Assembly: GCF_000633255.1 (NCBI RefSeq)
Contig: NZ_AYMJ01000014.1
Coordinates: 122,904-186,903, forward strand
DNA: 64,000 bases
Reading direction: 5' to 3'
Source of the DNA: Pseudomonas sp. H1h
GTDB lineage: Bacteria > Pseudomonadota > Gammaproteobacteria > Pseudomonadales > Pseudomonadaceae
Of the stretch, positions 1 through 8,211 are shown one piece after another (the stretch's first letter is position 1; each line of letters starts with the position of its first letter). The notes under the pieces are model-generated. The model was not told the DNA's origin. It did not search any database and saw only the letters and a list, made by a program, of their open reading frames with translations. The translations under genes and the position numbers were made by a program.

Positions 1-692
1 GCCGCTAGTGAAACTGGCTGTCGAAATATTGTAAGTAACTTGCGTGGCGGCTGTTCGTGGCCATGCAGCTCCATGGATTCTGGAAGTGCATCTTCATAGC
101 CTAACCAAAGTAATGCTGCCGAGGCAATGCCGAGCAGGCATACCATCAAATAAGAACCGGCGAATAGGGTAGCGAATAAATTCGTGCTCCAACTCGCTAA
201 CAAAGGCCCAAGAATAGCGGCGATCACTCCGCCCGCAAGCACCAACGAGATTGCGCGTGCTTTGCGGTCGTCAGGTTCCGAATCTGTCGCCGCCAAACGG
301 TAATACTGGGCGAACGCTTGAAAGATACCGACGGCCGCTGTCCCGATGCAGAATAGCCAGAAAGAGTTCAGGAAGACCGCCCATACGGAAATCGATCCGC
401 CTATTGCGCAGATGAAGGCACCTAGCACAAATCCACGCCGTCTTCCGATCGTCTGCATCAGAGTAGAAGCGAAATATGTCGAAATGGCGCCTGCTACGGT
501 GATCAGTGCAAAAGGCAGAGTCGCGAGCGATTTATCAGGGGCAAGCTGATATCCCGTCAAACCGGTCAATGTGAGATCGATCGCGATGGCCGCCGTGAAT
601 AATCCTTGGGCTATGGCCAACACAGCCACATTCGAGCGACTTGACGATTTTTCTGGCGCTGGAATGTCTTCCGACGACTTTGATGTACTCAT
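1..692 (-). CDS. MFS transporter, N-terminal part (runs off the left edge)
   Basis: About 230 residues are visible, read on the minus strand from an ATG at 692-690. A good ribosome site (GGAGG, 8 bases upstream) supports this start. The protein has a hydrophilic N-terminus of about 20 residues followed by successive hydrophobic helices, and a GRRRGF element near residues 83-88. That matches the motif A loop between helices 2 and 3 of the major facilitator superfamily. No stop occurs before the window edge, so the C-terminal half is missing here. The family exports or imports small molecules across the inner membrane; the substrate cannot be read from this part. It is divergent from the GlxA-type regulator at 1049, which may control it. 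Confidence 0.85.
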   Translation of the reverse strand, partial: MSTSKSSEDIPAPEKSSSRSNVAVLAIAQGLFTAAIAIDLTLTGLTGYQLAPDKSLATLPFALITVAGAISTYFASTLMQTIGRRRGFVLGAFICAIGGSISVWAVFLNSFWLFCIGTAAVGIFQAFAQYYRLAATDSEPDDRKARAISLVLAGGVIAAILGPLLASWSTNLFATLFAGSYLMVCLLGIASAALLWLGYEDALPESMELHGHEQPPRKLLTIFRQPVSLA

Positions 693-1048
693 TGCACCCG
701 CCTCCAGCCAAGCAGATTTGAGGTGACAGCCCTTACAGCCATGACGACTCTCCCGTTGAGAAACGGGAGCATTCTCTATGTCACTTATGGCGGGAGAAAG
801 GACTTACTTCCCTCCTTTTTGGCCGTCATGCTGCATTGGCCAGCGGATGTCACAGACAGGAACGCAAATAGCGAAGCGGGACTACGAGGCGAAAAATGAG
901 GATGACGTTTTTCGAGGGTTTTTCGCTCTTTTCGCCATACGACTTTTAGAGGATCATCCGAGGCAAGCAGTACGAAAATCGCCAACAGGAGGCTGGCAGG
1001 GAATAGTAATTGTGAACAGGATCAATGATTTTTGGAGAAGGTAATTCC
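693..1048. other. Divergent intergenic region, MFS transporter / GlxA regulator
   Basis: This 356-base stretch lies between the divergent starts at 692 (minus) and 1049 (plus), so it should hold both promoters. Small open frames run through it, but none has a convincing start or composition. I see no clear operator or consensus promoter. Confidence 0.5.
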
Positions 1049-2038
1049 ATGCGTGACATCGCTTTCCTGGTCTTTCCCGAGTTTCAGATTCTGGACCTTA
1101 GTGGTCCGCTGGCCGCCTTTGAAATCGCTAAAGAGATCGGGGTATCAGATCCCTACTGCTGTTCGGTAGTCTCGTTGTCGGGCGGTCCCGTTATGAGTTC
1201 GTCTGGTCTGGAAGTAAGGAGTCAGAAGATCAGATCAAGCCCGTACGATACGTTGATAGTGGTCGGCGGTAAGGCTTTTTCCAAACCCTATGACCTTCCC
1301 ATGGTGTCGGACCACCTCGCTAATGCGGCCGCGAAAGGTACCAGGCGAGTTGCGAGTGTTTGCACCGGGGCTTTTCTATTGGCTTCGGCGGGCCTGTTAG
1401 ACGGTCGCAGGGCTACTACACACTGGAGGCAGACCGCACGACTGCAACGCAATTTTCCGAAGGTGCGGGTACAGCCCAATCATATATTTACGAAGGATGG
1501 TGGCATCTGGACGTCTGCTGGCATCTCTGCGGGAATCGATCTGGCGCTGGCCATGATTGAGGAGGATCTGGGAAATGCTGTTTCCCATGAGGTCGCCCGC
1601 GCCATGGTCGTGTACCACCGTCGGCCAGGAGGGCAGTCACAATTTTCGGCCATGGCCGATATGGAGCCGACGACGGATCGCATGAGGGAGGTGCTTTCCT
1701 ACATGCGAGAGCATCTAAACGAACAGCTATCAACAGAGCATTTGGCATCAATTGCTTGCCTCAGCTTGCGCCAATTTGGTCGAGCCTTTCTGCTGGAAAC
1801 GGGGGAAACACCCGCTAAAGCTGTGGAGCGTTTGCGTGTCGAGGTCGCGAGGCTGCGCGTTGAACGTGGGGCGGAACCGATCGAACTGATAGCACACTCG
1901 GTTGGCTTCAAGGATCCGGAGCGGATGCGCAGAGCCTTCATCAGAGTTATCGGGCACCCTCCTCAGAGCATCAGACGTCTGGCCGCACATCAGGGTGTTA
2001 GCGCTTATGAGGTTACGGTTGAGGCTGAAGTGTCTTAA
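1049..2038 (+). CDS. GlxA family transcriptional regulator (DJ-1/PfpI domain plus AraC-type HTH)
   Basis: This 330-residue regulator has two parts. Residues 1 to about 170 form a DJ-1/PfpI (class I glutamine amidotransferase-like) fold with the nucleophile-elbow sequence SVCTGAFLL (Cys105) and RATTHW just after it. The last ~100 residues are an AraC/XylS double helix-turn-helix (LSTEHLASIACLSLRQFGRAF and a second HTH). The family senses small amines or related metabolites and binds DNA. An in-frame ATG lies 24 bases upstream at 1025, but GGAGAAGG sits 7 bases before 1049, so I prefer 1049. It is divergent from the MFS transporter and about 260 bases upstream of an SDR gene, both plausible targets. 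It is one of two GlxA-type regulators within 6.3 kb. Confidence 0.93.
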   Translation: MRDIAFLVFPEFQILDLSGPLAAFEIAKEIGVSDPYCCSVVSLSGGPVMSSSGLEVRSQKIRSSPYDTLIVVGGKAFSKPYDLPMVSDHLANAAAKGTRRVASVCTGAFLLASAGLLDGRRATTHWRQTARLQRNFPKVRVQPNHIFTKDGGIWTSAGISAGIDLALAMIEEDLGNAVSHEVARAMVVYHRRPGGQSQFSAMADMEPTTDRMREVLSYMREHLNEQLSTEHLASIACLSLRQFGRAFLLETGETPAKAVERLRVEVARLRVERGAEPIELIAHSVGFKDPERMRRAFIRVIGHPPQSIRRLAAHQGVSAYEVTVEAEVS

Positions 2039-2301
2039 CTGCCCGCTCAGTGTTCATTACGCTCGGCGCAATCCCCTTTGCAACGGCGTATTTGAGCGCT
2101 GTACCGAAAGTCTATTCCTCTTAAAGCCGCCTCATCAGTAGATTCTAATTTCGGAGGGGAAACAAGTTCGACTAAACCGTATGGCGTAAATCGAGGGGAC
2201 TAAGTCGTTTTGCAAAGCGCTAGTGACGCTTAAGCTTCAGCTTCTGGGTTTAGTGACCCCGAATGGTCGCGGTAAATCTCAAATCTACTAATGGGACAGT
2301 C

Positions 2302-3042
2302 ATGAAAGAACTTTCAGGCAAACGTGCATTCATCACTGGCGCTGCACGTGGTATTGGCGCAGCTATCGCTATCGAGTTGGCAGAAAAAGGAGCTGATATT
2401 GCTTTCAGCTATGTTCGCTCTGGAGATGCGGCGGAGGAACTGGCCAGAGAAATTGAGGGGTTGGGTGTTAAAGCCTTCCCTATCCAGGCCGATAGTGCGG
2501 ATCCCCAAGCAGCTACGCGTTCTGTACATGAGGCAGCTAGGCTTTTAGGAGGGTTGGACATACTAGTAAACAATGCGGGCGTCGCTTTTATTTGCCCGCT
2601 AGAGACAATGCCGCTGGATCAGATAGACCAGATCATCGCCGTAAACATTAGAGCAGTGATCTTGGCTTCTCAAGCAGCCATTGCCTATATTGGAGAGGGC
2701 GGAAGAATCATCAATATCGGTTCCTGTCTGGCGGAGCGTGTGGCCTTCGAATCGGTCACAGTCTATTCCATGTCCAAGTCCTCCCTACTTTCCTTTACAA
2801 GAGGACTTGCTCGTGAGCTAGGACCGCGTGGCATCACCGTTAATACTGTGCATCCTGGACCTACGGACACTGATATGAACCCAGCCGATGGTGATGGTGC
2901 CGATGCGATGAGGGCTCATTCAGCATTAGGCCGATACGGTACTGGGAAGGATGTCGCAGTGGCGGTCGCGTTCATCGCGAGCCCAAGCGCTAAACACATC
3001 ACCGGCACCGGGTTAAGCGTGGACGGGGGCGTAAACGCGTAG
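2302..3042 (+). CDS. SDR family oxidoreductase
   Basis: This 246-residue classical short-chain dehydrogenase/reductase has the NAD(P)-binding TGAARGIG (residues 12-19), NNAG (90-93), and the catalytic Asn115, Ser141, Tyr155 and Lys159 (YSMSK). The C-terminal DGGVNA signature is also present. Length is normal for the family. It resembles 3-oxoacyl-ACP reductase-like SDRs (FabG type), but the substrate is not predictable. An ATG at 2263 is in frame, but the ATG at 2302 gives a standard N-terminus (MKELSGKRAF). It sits about 260 bases after the GlxA-type regulator on the same strand, which suggests regulation by that protein. Confidence 0.93.
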   Translation: MKELSGKRAFITGAARGIGAAIAIELAEKGADIAFSYVRSGDAAEELAREIEGLGVKAFPIQADSADPQAATRSVHEAARLLGGLDILVNNAGVAFICPLETMPLDQIDQIIAVNIRAVILASQAAIAYIGEGGRIINIGSCLAERVAFESVTVYSMSKSSLLSFTRGLARELGPRGITVNTVHPGPTDTDMNPADGDGADAMRAHSALGRYGTGKDVAVAVAFIASPSAKHITGTGLSVDGGVNA

Positions 3043-3409
3043 TCCTGATTTATCTACCTACAGACTCTCTGACTAGTTACCTCAGGCACCTTGCTAGTAA
3101 GACTGAACGCCATTACGGGGCTAAAGAACTTGGTAGTTCGGGCTGATTTCCAGCAGTCATTCTAGTTGGGTGGCCGGGGAACTTAAATCTTCTTTTCGCG
3201 AACACCTAGTTAGACGAGCCATGTTTTACAGTTGAGGCGCTGTCAAAAGTATTAGAGACAACACCCTCAATTCAATCGCACTAGTGATCAGCTCAACCTG
3301 AACCGATGTATTTATCCATCGGCAGCACATGATCAATGTATGAAGTAATAATTCAAAGAAGACTTGCTAATCCAATTTGTGGTTTTTTCGTATAAAGAGG
3401 CTTGAATCA
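3043..3409. other. Intergenic stretch with no recognised feature
   Basis: These 367 bases separate the SDR gene from the SCO1 gene. The composition is AT-richer than the flanking genes. It must carry the promoter of the SCO1/PCuAC pair, but I cannot point to a consensus box, operator or terminator. Confidence 0.4.
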
Positions 3410-4015
3410 ATGAGCGTTTTGTTGACTCGCCGCAAGGTGATTTCAGGTATGGGACTTCTAGGTATTGGCATGCTGGCAGGATGCGATACCCGAGGTGAGC
3501 TATCGTACAAATACGGCAAAGACTTAAGCAATAAAATTCTTGGGCGCACGTTCCGGCTAAAAGACACCGACGGCGAGGTAAGAACGCTTTCAAGCTATCG
3601 AGGCGTGATGCCCATGATTTTTTTTGGATTCACTCAATGTCCGGCAGTCTGCCCCACCGCCTTGGCTCGTGCAGTTAAAATCAAAAAAATGATGGATAAG
3701 GACGGCTACTTTCTTCAGGTTATCTTTATTACGCTCGATCCCGAGCGGGATTCACCAGCCGTCCTAGACGCCTATGTAAAAACTTTTGATCCGTCATTTA
3801 TCGCTCTTTACGGAACGCTAGAAGAAACAGCGGCTACAGCCAAAGAGTTTGGCGTGTTTTACGAGAAAGTACCGATTGGGTCAACATATACACTTACTCA
3901 TTCATCGACGAGCTATGTGTATGACTACCAAGGAACGCTACGCCTTGGATTTTCTCAAGCACTTTCGGCACAACAATGTGCAGAAGATCTGATTACACTC
4001 ATGGAGATTTGCTAA
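3410..4015 (+). CDS. SCO1/SenC family copper-binding lipoprotein
   Basis: This 201-residue protein belongs to the SCO family of thioredoxin-fold copper chaperones that deliver or reduce copper for the CuA site of cytochrome oxidase. The N-terminus (LTRRKVISGMGLLGIGMLAGC) looks like a lipoprotein signal with lipobox Cys25. The copper ligands are visible: Cys77 and Cys81 in TQCPAVCP, and His164 in LTHSS. An upstream in-frame ATG at 3377 would add 11 residues before the signal peptide; 3410 fits a membrane-exported lipoprotein better. It shares TAATG with the PCuAC gene, so the two are translationally coupled. It probably acts in the periplasm, anchored to a membrane. Confidence 0.93.
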   Translation: MSVLLTRRKVISGMGLLGIGMLAGCDTRGELSYKYGKDLSNKILGRTFRLKDTDGEVRTLSSYRGVMPMIFFGFTQCPAVCPTALARAVKIKKMMDKDGYFLQVIFITLDPERDSPAVLDAYVKTFDPSFIALYGTLEETAATAKEFGVFYEKVPIGSTYTLTHSSTSYVYDYQGTLRLGFSQALSAQQCAEDLITLMEIC

Positions 4016-4497
4016 TGTATTCAGGTCAAAATTTTACCAGTATAAATCAACACGTTAAACAGATCGTACTTGGGATTTCTCTACTAGGGCTGGCTTTCCA
4101 GATTTCAGCCCAAACGCAGGTAGAGGGCGCCTGGGTTCGCGCGACAGTGCCAGGACAACAAGCGACTGGTGCGTTCATGACGATAACTGCAAGCAGCGAC
4201 AGCAAGCTGCTCAGTGCCCAGTCACCGGTGGCGAAAATCGTGCAAGTTCACCAGTCGACAATCAAGAACGACGTGATGCGCATGCAACCAGTAGAGTTCG
4301 TCGCCTTGCCTGCTGGCAAAGCAGTCATCCTGGATCCCCACAGCTATCACATTATGCTTATTGACCTGATGAAACAGGTAAAAGAAGGTGACCAGGTGCT
4401 TGTGAATCTTACGGTAGAGAACGCCAAGGGCGAGAAGGAATCGATCAAGGTTGAGGCCACCGCGCGAGCTTTAAATATGGCTGATGACGCAAAATGA
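4015..4497 (+). CDS. PCu(A)C family periplasmic copper chaperone
   Basis: This 160-residue exported protein carries the exact PCuAC copper motif: His79-x10-Met90-x21-His112-x-Met114. A signal peptide spans about residues 15-32 with probable cleavage after ISA. PCuAC proteins bind Cu(I) with His and Met ligands and work with SCO1 in CuA assembly, which matches the neighbour. The start ATG overlaps the SCO1 stop by one base (TAATG), and GGAG lies just upstream inside the SCO1 gene. The pair therefore forms a compact two-gene copper-delivery operon. No cytochrome oxidase subunit gene lies in the window, so its client is unknown. Confidence 0.94.
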   Translation: MYSGQNFTSINQHVKQIVLGISLLGLAFQISAQTQVEGAWVRATVPGQQATGAFMTITASSDSKLLSAQSPVAKIVQVHQSTIKNDVMRMQPVEFVALPAGKAVILDPHSYHIMLIDLMKQVKEGDQVLVNLTVENAKGEKESIKVEATARALNMADDAK

Positions 4498-4834
4498 ATC
4501 GATAGTTTCAACGATGAGGCGCCAGTAGAAGAAAGTGGCTGACCGTGACGAGCGTTTAAACTGGGCGACGCCGCCAGCCACGTCGTCGGATTCGCTGGCC
4601 GCGTTTATCGAGTAGATTCGGCATGAAGCTAAGGCAAAGAATTTTTTTGCCTTAGCTACCTTCGTGCGTGTAACACAAAAAAATTGTTGGCTTATCTCAG
4701 GTGACCTCGCGCGCGCCCCCTGTCTGGTTGCGATGCACCTCAGGTTAGCGCGCTCAAGCCTTTTAGCATCGGCTTAGAGGAAGAGGATCTTGCATCTGAC
4801 GGGCTAAATTTAGCCGATGCGGCTCGTCGCTTGC
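4498..4834. other. Intergenic stretch between PCuAC and NTF2-like genes
   Basis: These 337 bases separate two genes whose 3' ends face each other. Apart from the hairpin at 4627-4657, I see only short open frames with no start signals. One plus-strand frame after that hairpin reads like a short coding remnant but matches nothing I recognise. Confidence 0.4.
4627..4657. terminator. Perfect 12-bp hairpin between convergent genes
   Basis: AGCTAAGGCAAA (4627-4638) and TTTGCCTTAGCT (4646-4657) form a perfect stem with a 7-base loop. It lies between the convergent PCuAC and NTF2-like genes, where a bidirectional terminator is expected. The thymine run is in the loop and stem and not after the stem, so it is not a classical Rho-independent terminator. 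Confidence 0.5.
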
Positions 4835-5221
4835 TTAGGCGTATCGTTGGAATATCTTCGAGATTATTTTCCACTGACCGTCGATCTTGAGCAGCGAAAG
4901 AAAGTCGTGGAAGCTCGCGCCCAAAACGTCATTCTCCATGTCCACTCGGACAACTGCAGCTGTGGGTGCGATAGCCAAGATGTCCAGGCGACTGCGGGTG
5001 TTCGGTGAAGCGCCCAGTGCTTTGAAGAAACTCGCAAATACCGGAACAGCTGGACCTTGAAGCAGCTCATCGCCGGTGTAGCCCCACATTATCGCGTCTT
5101 CGTGGAAGGCTTTCTCAATTCCAGCGATGTCCCCAGAGCGATAACCGTCAATATAAGCTTGAGCTGCCTGAATTACATCGTCGTACTCAGTCGTGGCGAC
5201 TGGTTTTATATGCGAAGTCAT
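4835..5221 (-). CDS. NTF2-like (SnoaL/lumazine-binding type) family protein
   Basis: This 128-residue cytosolic protein has the cone-shaped alpha+beta barrel pattern of the NTF2-like superfamily. Early helices (VIQAAQAYIDGYRSGD) are followed by FHEDAIMWGY and a C-terminal sheet ending in DGQWKIISKIFQRY. Members are small-molecule isomerases, hydrolases or binding proteins, and the sequence alone does not give the substrate. GAGGATTCAAC directly upstream supports the ATG at 5221 over one 36 bases further out. It lies on the same strand as the isocyanide hydratase-like gene, but about 300 bases and a plus-strand hairpin separate them. Confidence 0.88.
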   Translation of the reverse strand: MTSHIKPVATTEYDDVIQAAQAYIDGYRSGDIAGIEKAFHEDAIMWGYTGDELLQGPAVPVFASFFKALGASPNTRSRLDILAIAPTAAVVRVDMENDVLGASFHDFLSLLKIDGQWKIISKIFQRYA

Positions 5222-5529
5222 GTTGAATCCTCGAGAGCTACTTAGTGAAATGTGCAAGTTTTAGAGCCGCTCAGCACCACGTACTGCGATCACCACAATG
5301 GTTATTAAAACGAGTGCTCGCTCCCTGGCGTAGGATCGATGCATTCAGATCTAGCTGCGCGAGCCCCCAATTTTCAGGTACTCCCACGGCAAGTCCCCTG
5401 CGTGTAGGAGTGCAGGGGCTTTTTGTTTGGCGATGACTACTGCTCAGGACCTGCCCCTAGAGCGACCCCGCGGCACGGCGCAGAAATGACTGACCAAGGT
5501 CCGCCGAGAACAACGTTACAGAGCAACGA
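5222..5529. other. Intergenic stretch holding a plus-strand terminator-like hairpin
   Basis: These 308 bases lie between two minus-strand genes. The only clear element is the hairpin at 5392-5425, oriented for plus-strand transcription although no plus-strand gene precedes it here. The NTF2-like gene's promoter should also be in this stretch. Confidence 0.45.
5392..5425 (+). terminator. Orphan Rho-independent terminator-like hairpin
   Basis: CCCCTGC and GCAGGGG form a GC-rich stem followed by CTTTTTG, a good intrinsic terminator reading rightwards. Both flanking genes are on the minus strand, so it terminates no visible gene. It may be a leftover from a deleted or rearranged gene. Confidence 0.6.
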
Positions 5530-6261
5530 TCACGCGGGAGCTAGTTTTGATAACTGCGCTCGACGCTTCATATGCTCACTCGCGACTCTCACAGCCTCGT
5601 CAGTTCGCCCCCACAGACCCTTTATCTGTGCGACGATCTCCGGCCGCGCGGTACGTGGATTCCCCGAGTTCATTGTCGGCTGCGGGTCGTACTCGAGCAC
5701 CAGCTGCGTAAACTCTGCCGCATCCTGGCCTTTAAGCTCGGCGATGACCTTCAGCGCAAAGTCGATACCTGCCGTTACACCGCCACCTGTGATTCGGTTC
5801 CTGTCGACGCATACCCGTTCGTAGCTCGGTTCGATACCCAGTGCGATGAGGGGTTCGTAGAAAGGCCAGTAGGTTGCTGCACGGTAGCCCTCCAATAGTC
5901 CCGCCATAGCAAGAAGTACAGAGCCTGTGCATACGGCGGTTACATAGGTGGCAGTCTGTCCTGCGCGAGCAATAAAATCGAGCAACTCCCGGTCCTTCAT
6001 GATTTCAGGGGTTCCTCCGCCACCTGCGACAAACAGCACGTCTAGGTTATCTGGAACGTCATCAATCGTGATCGTGGGGTTCAGGGTGACGCCCATATCC
6101 GTGGGAACGGGCTCCAGCGTCTTCCAGATGATGTGAGTTTTGGCATGAAGGCCGAACGCCGTCTGTGGGCCAGCCAAGTCCTGCAGAGTGAAACCAGGAA
6201 AAATTACCATGCCAATCTGCAGTTGTCGGTCTTGAATCTTATTGCTCAGCTCATCAGACAT
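5530..6261 (-). CDS. DJ-1/PfpI family protein, isocyanide hydratase (InhA)-like
   Basis: This 243-residue DJ-1 superfamily enzyme resembles Pseudomonas isocyanide hydratase, which turns isonitriles into N-substituted formamides. Shared landmarks are the N-terminal QIGMVIFPGFTLQDLAGP (Asp28), VWKTL/IWKTLEPVPTDMG, the nucleophile elbow TAVCTGS (Cys111), GGGVTAGIDFAL, and LEYDPQP near the end. Asp28 and Cys111 correspond to the catalytic pair known in the family. The usual His-Trp after RAAT is Tyr-Trp here. It is divergent from the FtrA/GlxA-type regulator at 6388, a common arrangement for this enzyme class. The exact substrate is an inference. Confidence 0.88.
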   Translation of the reverse strand: MSDELSNKIQDRQLQIGMVIFPGFTLQDLAGPQTAFGLHAKTHIIWKTLEPVPTDMGVTLNPTITIDDVPDNLDVLFVAGGGGTPEIMKDRELLDFIARAGQTATYVTAVCTGSVLLAMAGLLEGYRAATYWPFYEPLIALGIEPSYERVCVDRNRITGGGVTAGIDFALKVIAELKGQDAAEFTQLVLEYDPQPTMNSGNPRTARPEIVAQIKGLWGRTDEAVRVASEHMKRRAQLSKLAPA

Positions 6262-6387
6262 TACCGTCTCCTCTCGTCGTAGTTGACGAAAGAGTATTCC
6301 TGCTAGACGCTACACGTGAGTGGCTTAAATGACATCAAGCGATCGTTTTCTGCCAGTTATTTGATTTTGAGAGCGGGGGTCAACGCC

Positions 6388-7329
6388 GTGCATAAAATTG
6401 CGGTTCTGGTATTGAATGACGTGGTGCCGTTGGACTTTGGTATCGCCTATCAGGTTTTCGCTTTGGCTTCTCAGGTCGATGGCAGCAACGCATACGAGGT
6501 TGAGGTGTGCGCACCCGAGCGGACAATTCGGTCTGCTGGTTTTGATATGCAGGTGCGGTACGGCCTCGACCGTCTTGAGCTAGCCCACACTATCGTCGTT
6601 CCAGGGTGTGAAGACCCGTTTGGAGAGGTTCCAGAGGCAGTAAGAATCGCCCTTCGCGAGGCATATGTTCGTGGTGCACGATTGGCTTCAATCTGCACGG
6701 GGGCTTTTATCCTTGCCGCGAGCGGTCTTCTTGATGGAAAACGCGCTACCACCCATTGGCGTTTCGCCGAGGACTTGGCCAAGCTTCACCCAGAGATACA
6801 AGTAGAACCTAACGTTCTGTTCGTCGATGAAGGAAGCATCGTGACTTCGGCCGGCGCGTCAGCAGGATTAGATATGTGTTTGCATCTCGTGCGACGCGAT
6901 TTTGGTCAGACTGTTGCGGCAAACACTGCCCGTCTAGCGGTCGCGCCACTGTACCGTGACGGTGGTCAGGCCCAGTTCATTCGTCAGGAGCTTCCAGGCT
7001 CTTCAACGAGCTTAATGCCCTTGATCGAATGGATACGGGACAATCTGAACAGTTCGCACACGGTCGACAATCTTGCGGCGCGGGCCAACATGAGCTCTCG
7101 CACCTTCGCTCGGCGATTTCAAGAACAGACCGGGACTACACCTCTACAGTGGCTTCTCACCGCCCGTATTGATCGAGCGCGTGCATTGCTTGAGGAGAGC
7201 GAGACGTCGATTGATCAAACGGCACTTCTTTCCGGATTCGGGTCTGCGGTGACCTTCCGGTCGCGATTCCGAAGGGTCGTTGGCCTGACGCCGACGGAGT
7301 ACCGTCGTCGTTTCAGCTCAGCAAACTAA
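6388..7329 (+). CDS. GlxA/FtrA-type transcriptional regulator (DJ-1/PfpI plus AraC HTH)
   Basis: This is a 313-residue regulator beginning at GTG 6388, preceded by GAGCGGGGG. A GTG at 6316 would add 24 residues that do not resemble the family. The first ~180 residues are a DJ-1/PfpI domain with ASICTGAFILA and RATTHWRFAEDL. The C-terminus carries two AraC-type helix-turn-helices (NLAARANMSSRTFARRF and the LTPTEYRRRF tail). FtrA-like proteins often control adjacent catabolic genes. It is divergent from the isocyanide hydratase-like gene, with a 126-base shared promoter region. A strong hairpin follows its stop codon. Confidence 0.92.
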   Translation: MHKIAVLVLNDVVPLDFGIAYQVFALASQVDGSNAYEVEVCAPERTIRSAGFDMQVRYGLDRLELAHTIVVPGCEDPFGEVPEAVRIALREAYVRGARLASICTGAFILAASGLLDGKRATTHWRFAEDLAKLHPEIQVEPNVLFVDEGSIVTSAGASAGLDMCLHLVRRDFGQTVAANTARLAVAPLYRDGGQAQFIRQELPGSSTSLMPLIEWIRDNLNSSHTVDNLAARANMSSRTFARRFQEQTGTTPLQWLLTARIDRARALLEESETSIDQTALLSGFGSAVTFRSRFRRVVGLTPTEYRRRFSSAN

Positions 7330-7364
7330 AATCCAATACCCGCAGACCATGGGTTTGGATTTTC
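7328..7364 (+). terminator. Terminator of the FtrA-type regulator gene
   Basis: AAAATCCAATACCC (7328-7341) pairs with GGGTTTGGATTTT (7351-7363) apart from one bulged base, with a 9-base loop. The hairpin overlaps the TAA stop and ends in four thymines, as expected of an intrinsic terminator. Confidence 0.7.
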
Positions 7365-7815
7365 AGGACGACCGACACGCTCACATCGATGCGTCAGTCG
7401 CCAATTCCGCTGGCGATCAATGACAGTACCTCGCTCGGCGCATTTTTCGGGGCACAACAAATTCTGGATGGGAGGGCTGTAGTTTCACTACGGCGAAGCC
7501 AAGAACTTCTCATGGACAAATGCTAGAAAATCTTGCCCTTATGCCAGCACCTTAGCCTGAGTCTTTACTGTCGTATAGCTGGGCGCTATCAATGGATTTC
7601 TGGTCCGAGACCCGATAGGCGGTCAGTTGTAGGCCGGGTTTGCCTCATACTCCCTCCGGCTCGAGTGTCATGACCATTGGCTATGCGCCCGTGGATAATC
7701 AAAAATATTTCAGACCTATATCACCTCTATGAACGCCCACCTGTATCGACTGCAGTTGGGATTTTGGCGTGCCTGCACTTCGCTTAGCACGCTCATCATT
7801 TGAGAGGATCTGCGT
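7365..7815. other. Intergenic stretch before the cassette region
   Basis: About 450 bases without a supported gene. It marks the change from catabolic and regulatory genes to mobile-element genes. I see no transposon end, tRNA or clear operator. The short inverted GCGTGC/GCACGC near 7770-7795 precedes the glycine-zipper gene. Confidence 0.4.
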
Positions 7816-8145
7816 ATGTATAGCCCTTGCCCAAGTTGTAACTCTGGACGCATCGTCACGAAAAATATCGGCAAACAAGCAGGCGGTTTGATCGGTGCCG
7901 CAGGCGGCGCCGCTAGTGGTACAGCTGGCGCTCTGTCCGGCGCTGAAGCTGGAGCTGTTTTAGGTGTCGCCGGAGGCCCAATAGGCATCGCAATCGGGAG
8001 CGTCGCTGGGGCGATTTTAGGGGGGTTGTTTGGAGGGGTCGCTGGCGGTATCGCCGGGGCCACGCTCGGTGAACAGATCGATGACAGGGTACTGAATAAC
8101 TATCAATGCCTAGAGTGCGGTTACAGCTTCAGCGCTAATCGCTAA
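7816..8145 (+). CDS. Glycine-zipper membrane protein with a split zinc-ribbon motif
   Basis: This 109-residue protein has an unusual layout. CPSC (Cys5, Cys8) stands at the N-terminus and CLEC (Cys98, Cys101) at the C-terminus. Between them, residues 22-85 are a long run of Gly, Ala and Ser with GxxxG spacing, typical of glycine-zipper transmembrane or oligomerising segments. The two CxxC pairs could form one zinc ribbon if the zipper loops through or along a membrane. GAGAGGATCTGCGT supports the start. It precedes the DUF932/YqaJ cassette on the same strand. Function is unknown to me; the metal site is an inference from spacing. Confidence 0.82.
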   Translation: MYSPCPSCNSGRIVTKNIGKQAGGLIGAAGGAASGTAGALSGAEAGAVLGVAGGPIGIAIGSVAGAILGGLFGGVAGGIAGATLGEQIDDRVLNNYQCLECGYSFSANR

Positions 8146-8158
8146 CTCATCGAGTCAG

Positions 8159-8194
8159 CCCCTGTTTCTCATGCAAACAGGGGCGCCCCTTTTG
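8159..8194 (+). terminator. Hairpin between glycine-zipper and DUF932 genes
   Basis: CCCCTGTTT (8159-8167) and AAACAGGGG (8175-8183) form a 9-bp stem followed by CGCCCCTTTT. It lies 13 bases after one gene and 17 bases before the next start, so it can act as a terminator or leader attenuator. Confidence 0.65.
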
Positions 8195-8211
8195 TAAAAG
8201 GACCTATTCCC

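Noticed and set aside
778..1044. 88-codon frame before the GlxA-type gene
   Set aside because: No ribosome site or family resemblance; it lies in the divergent promoter region.
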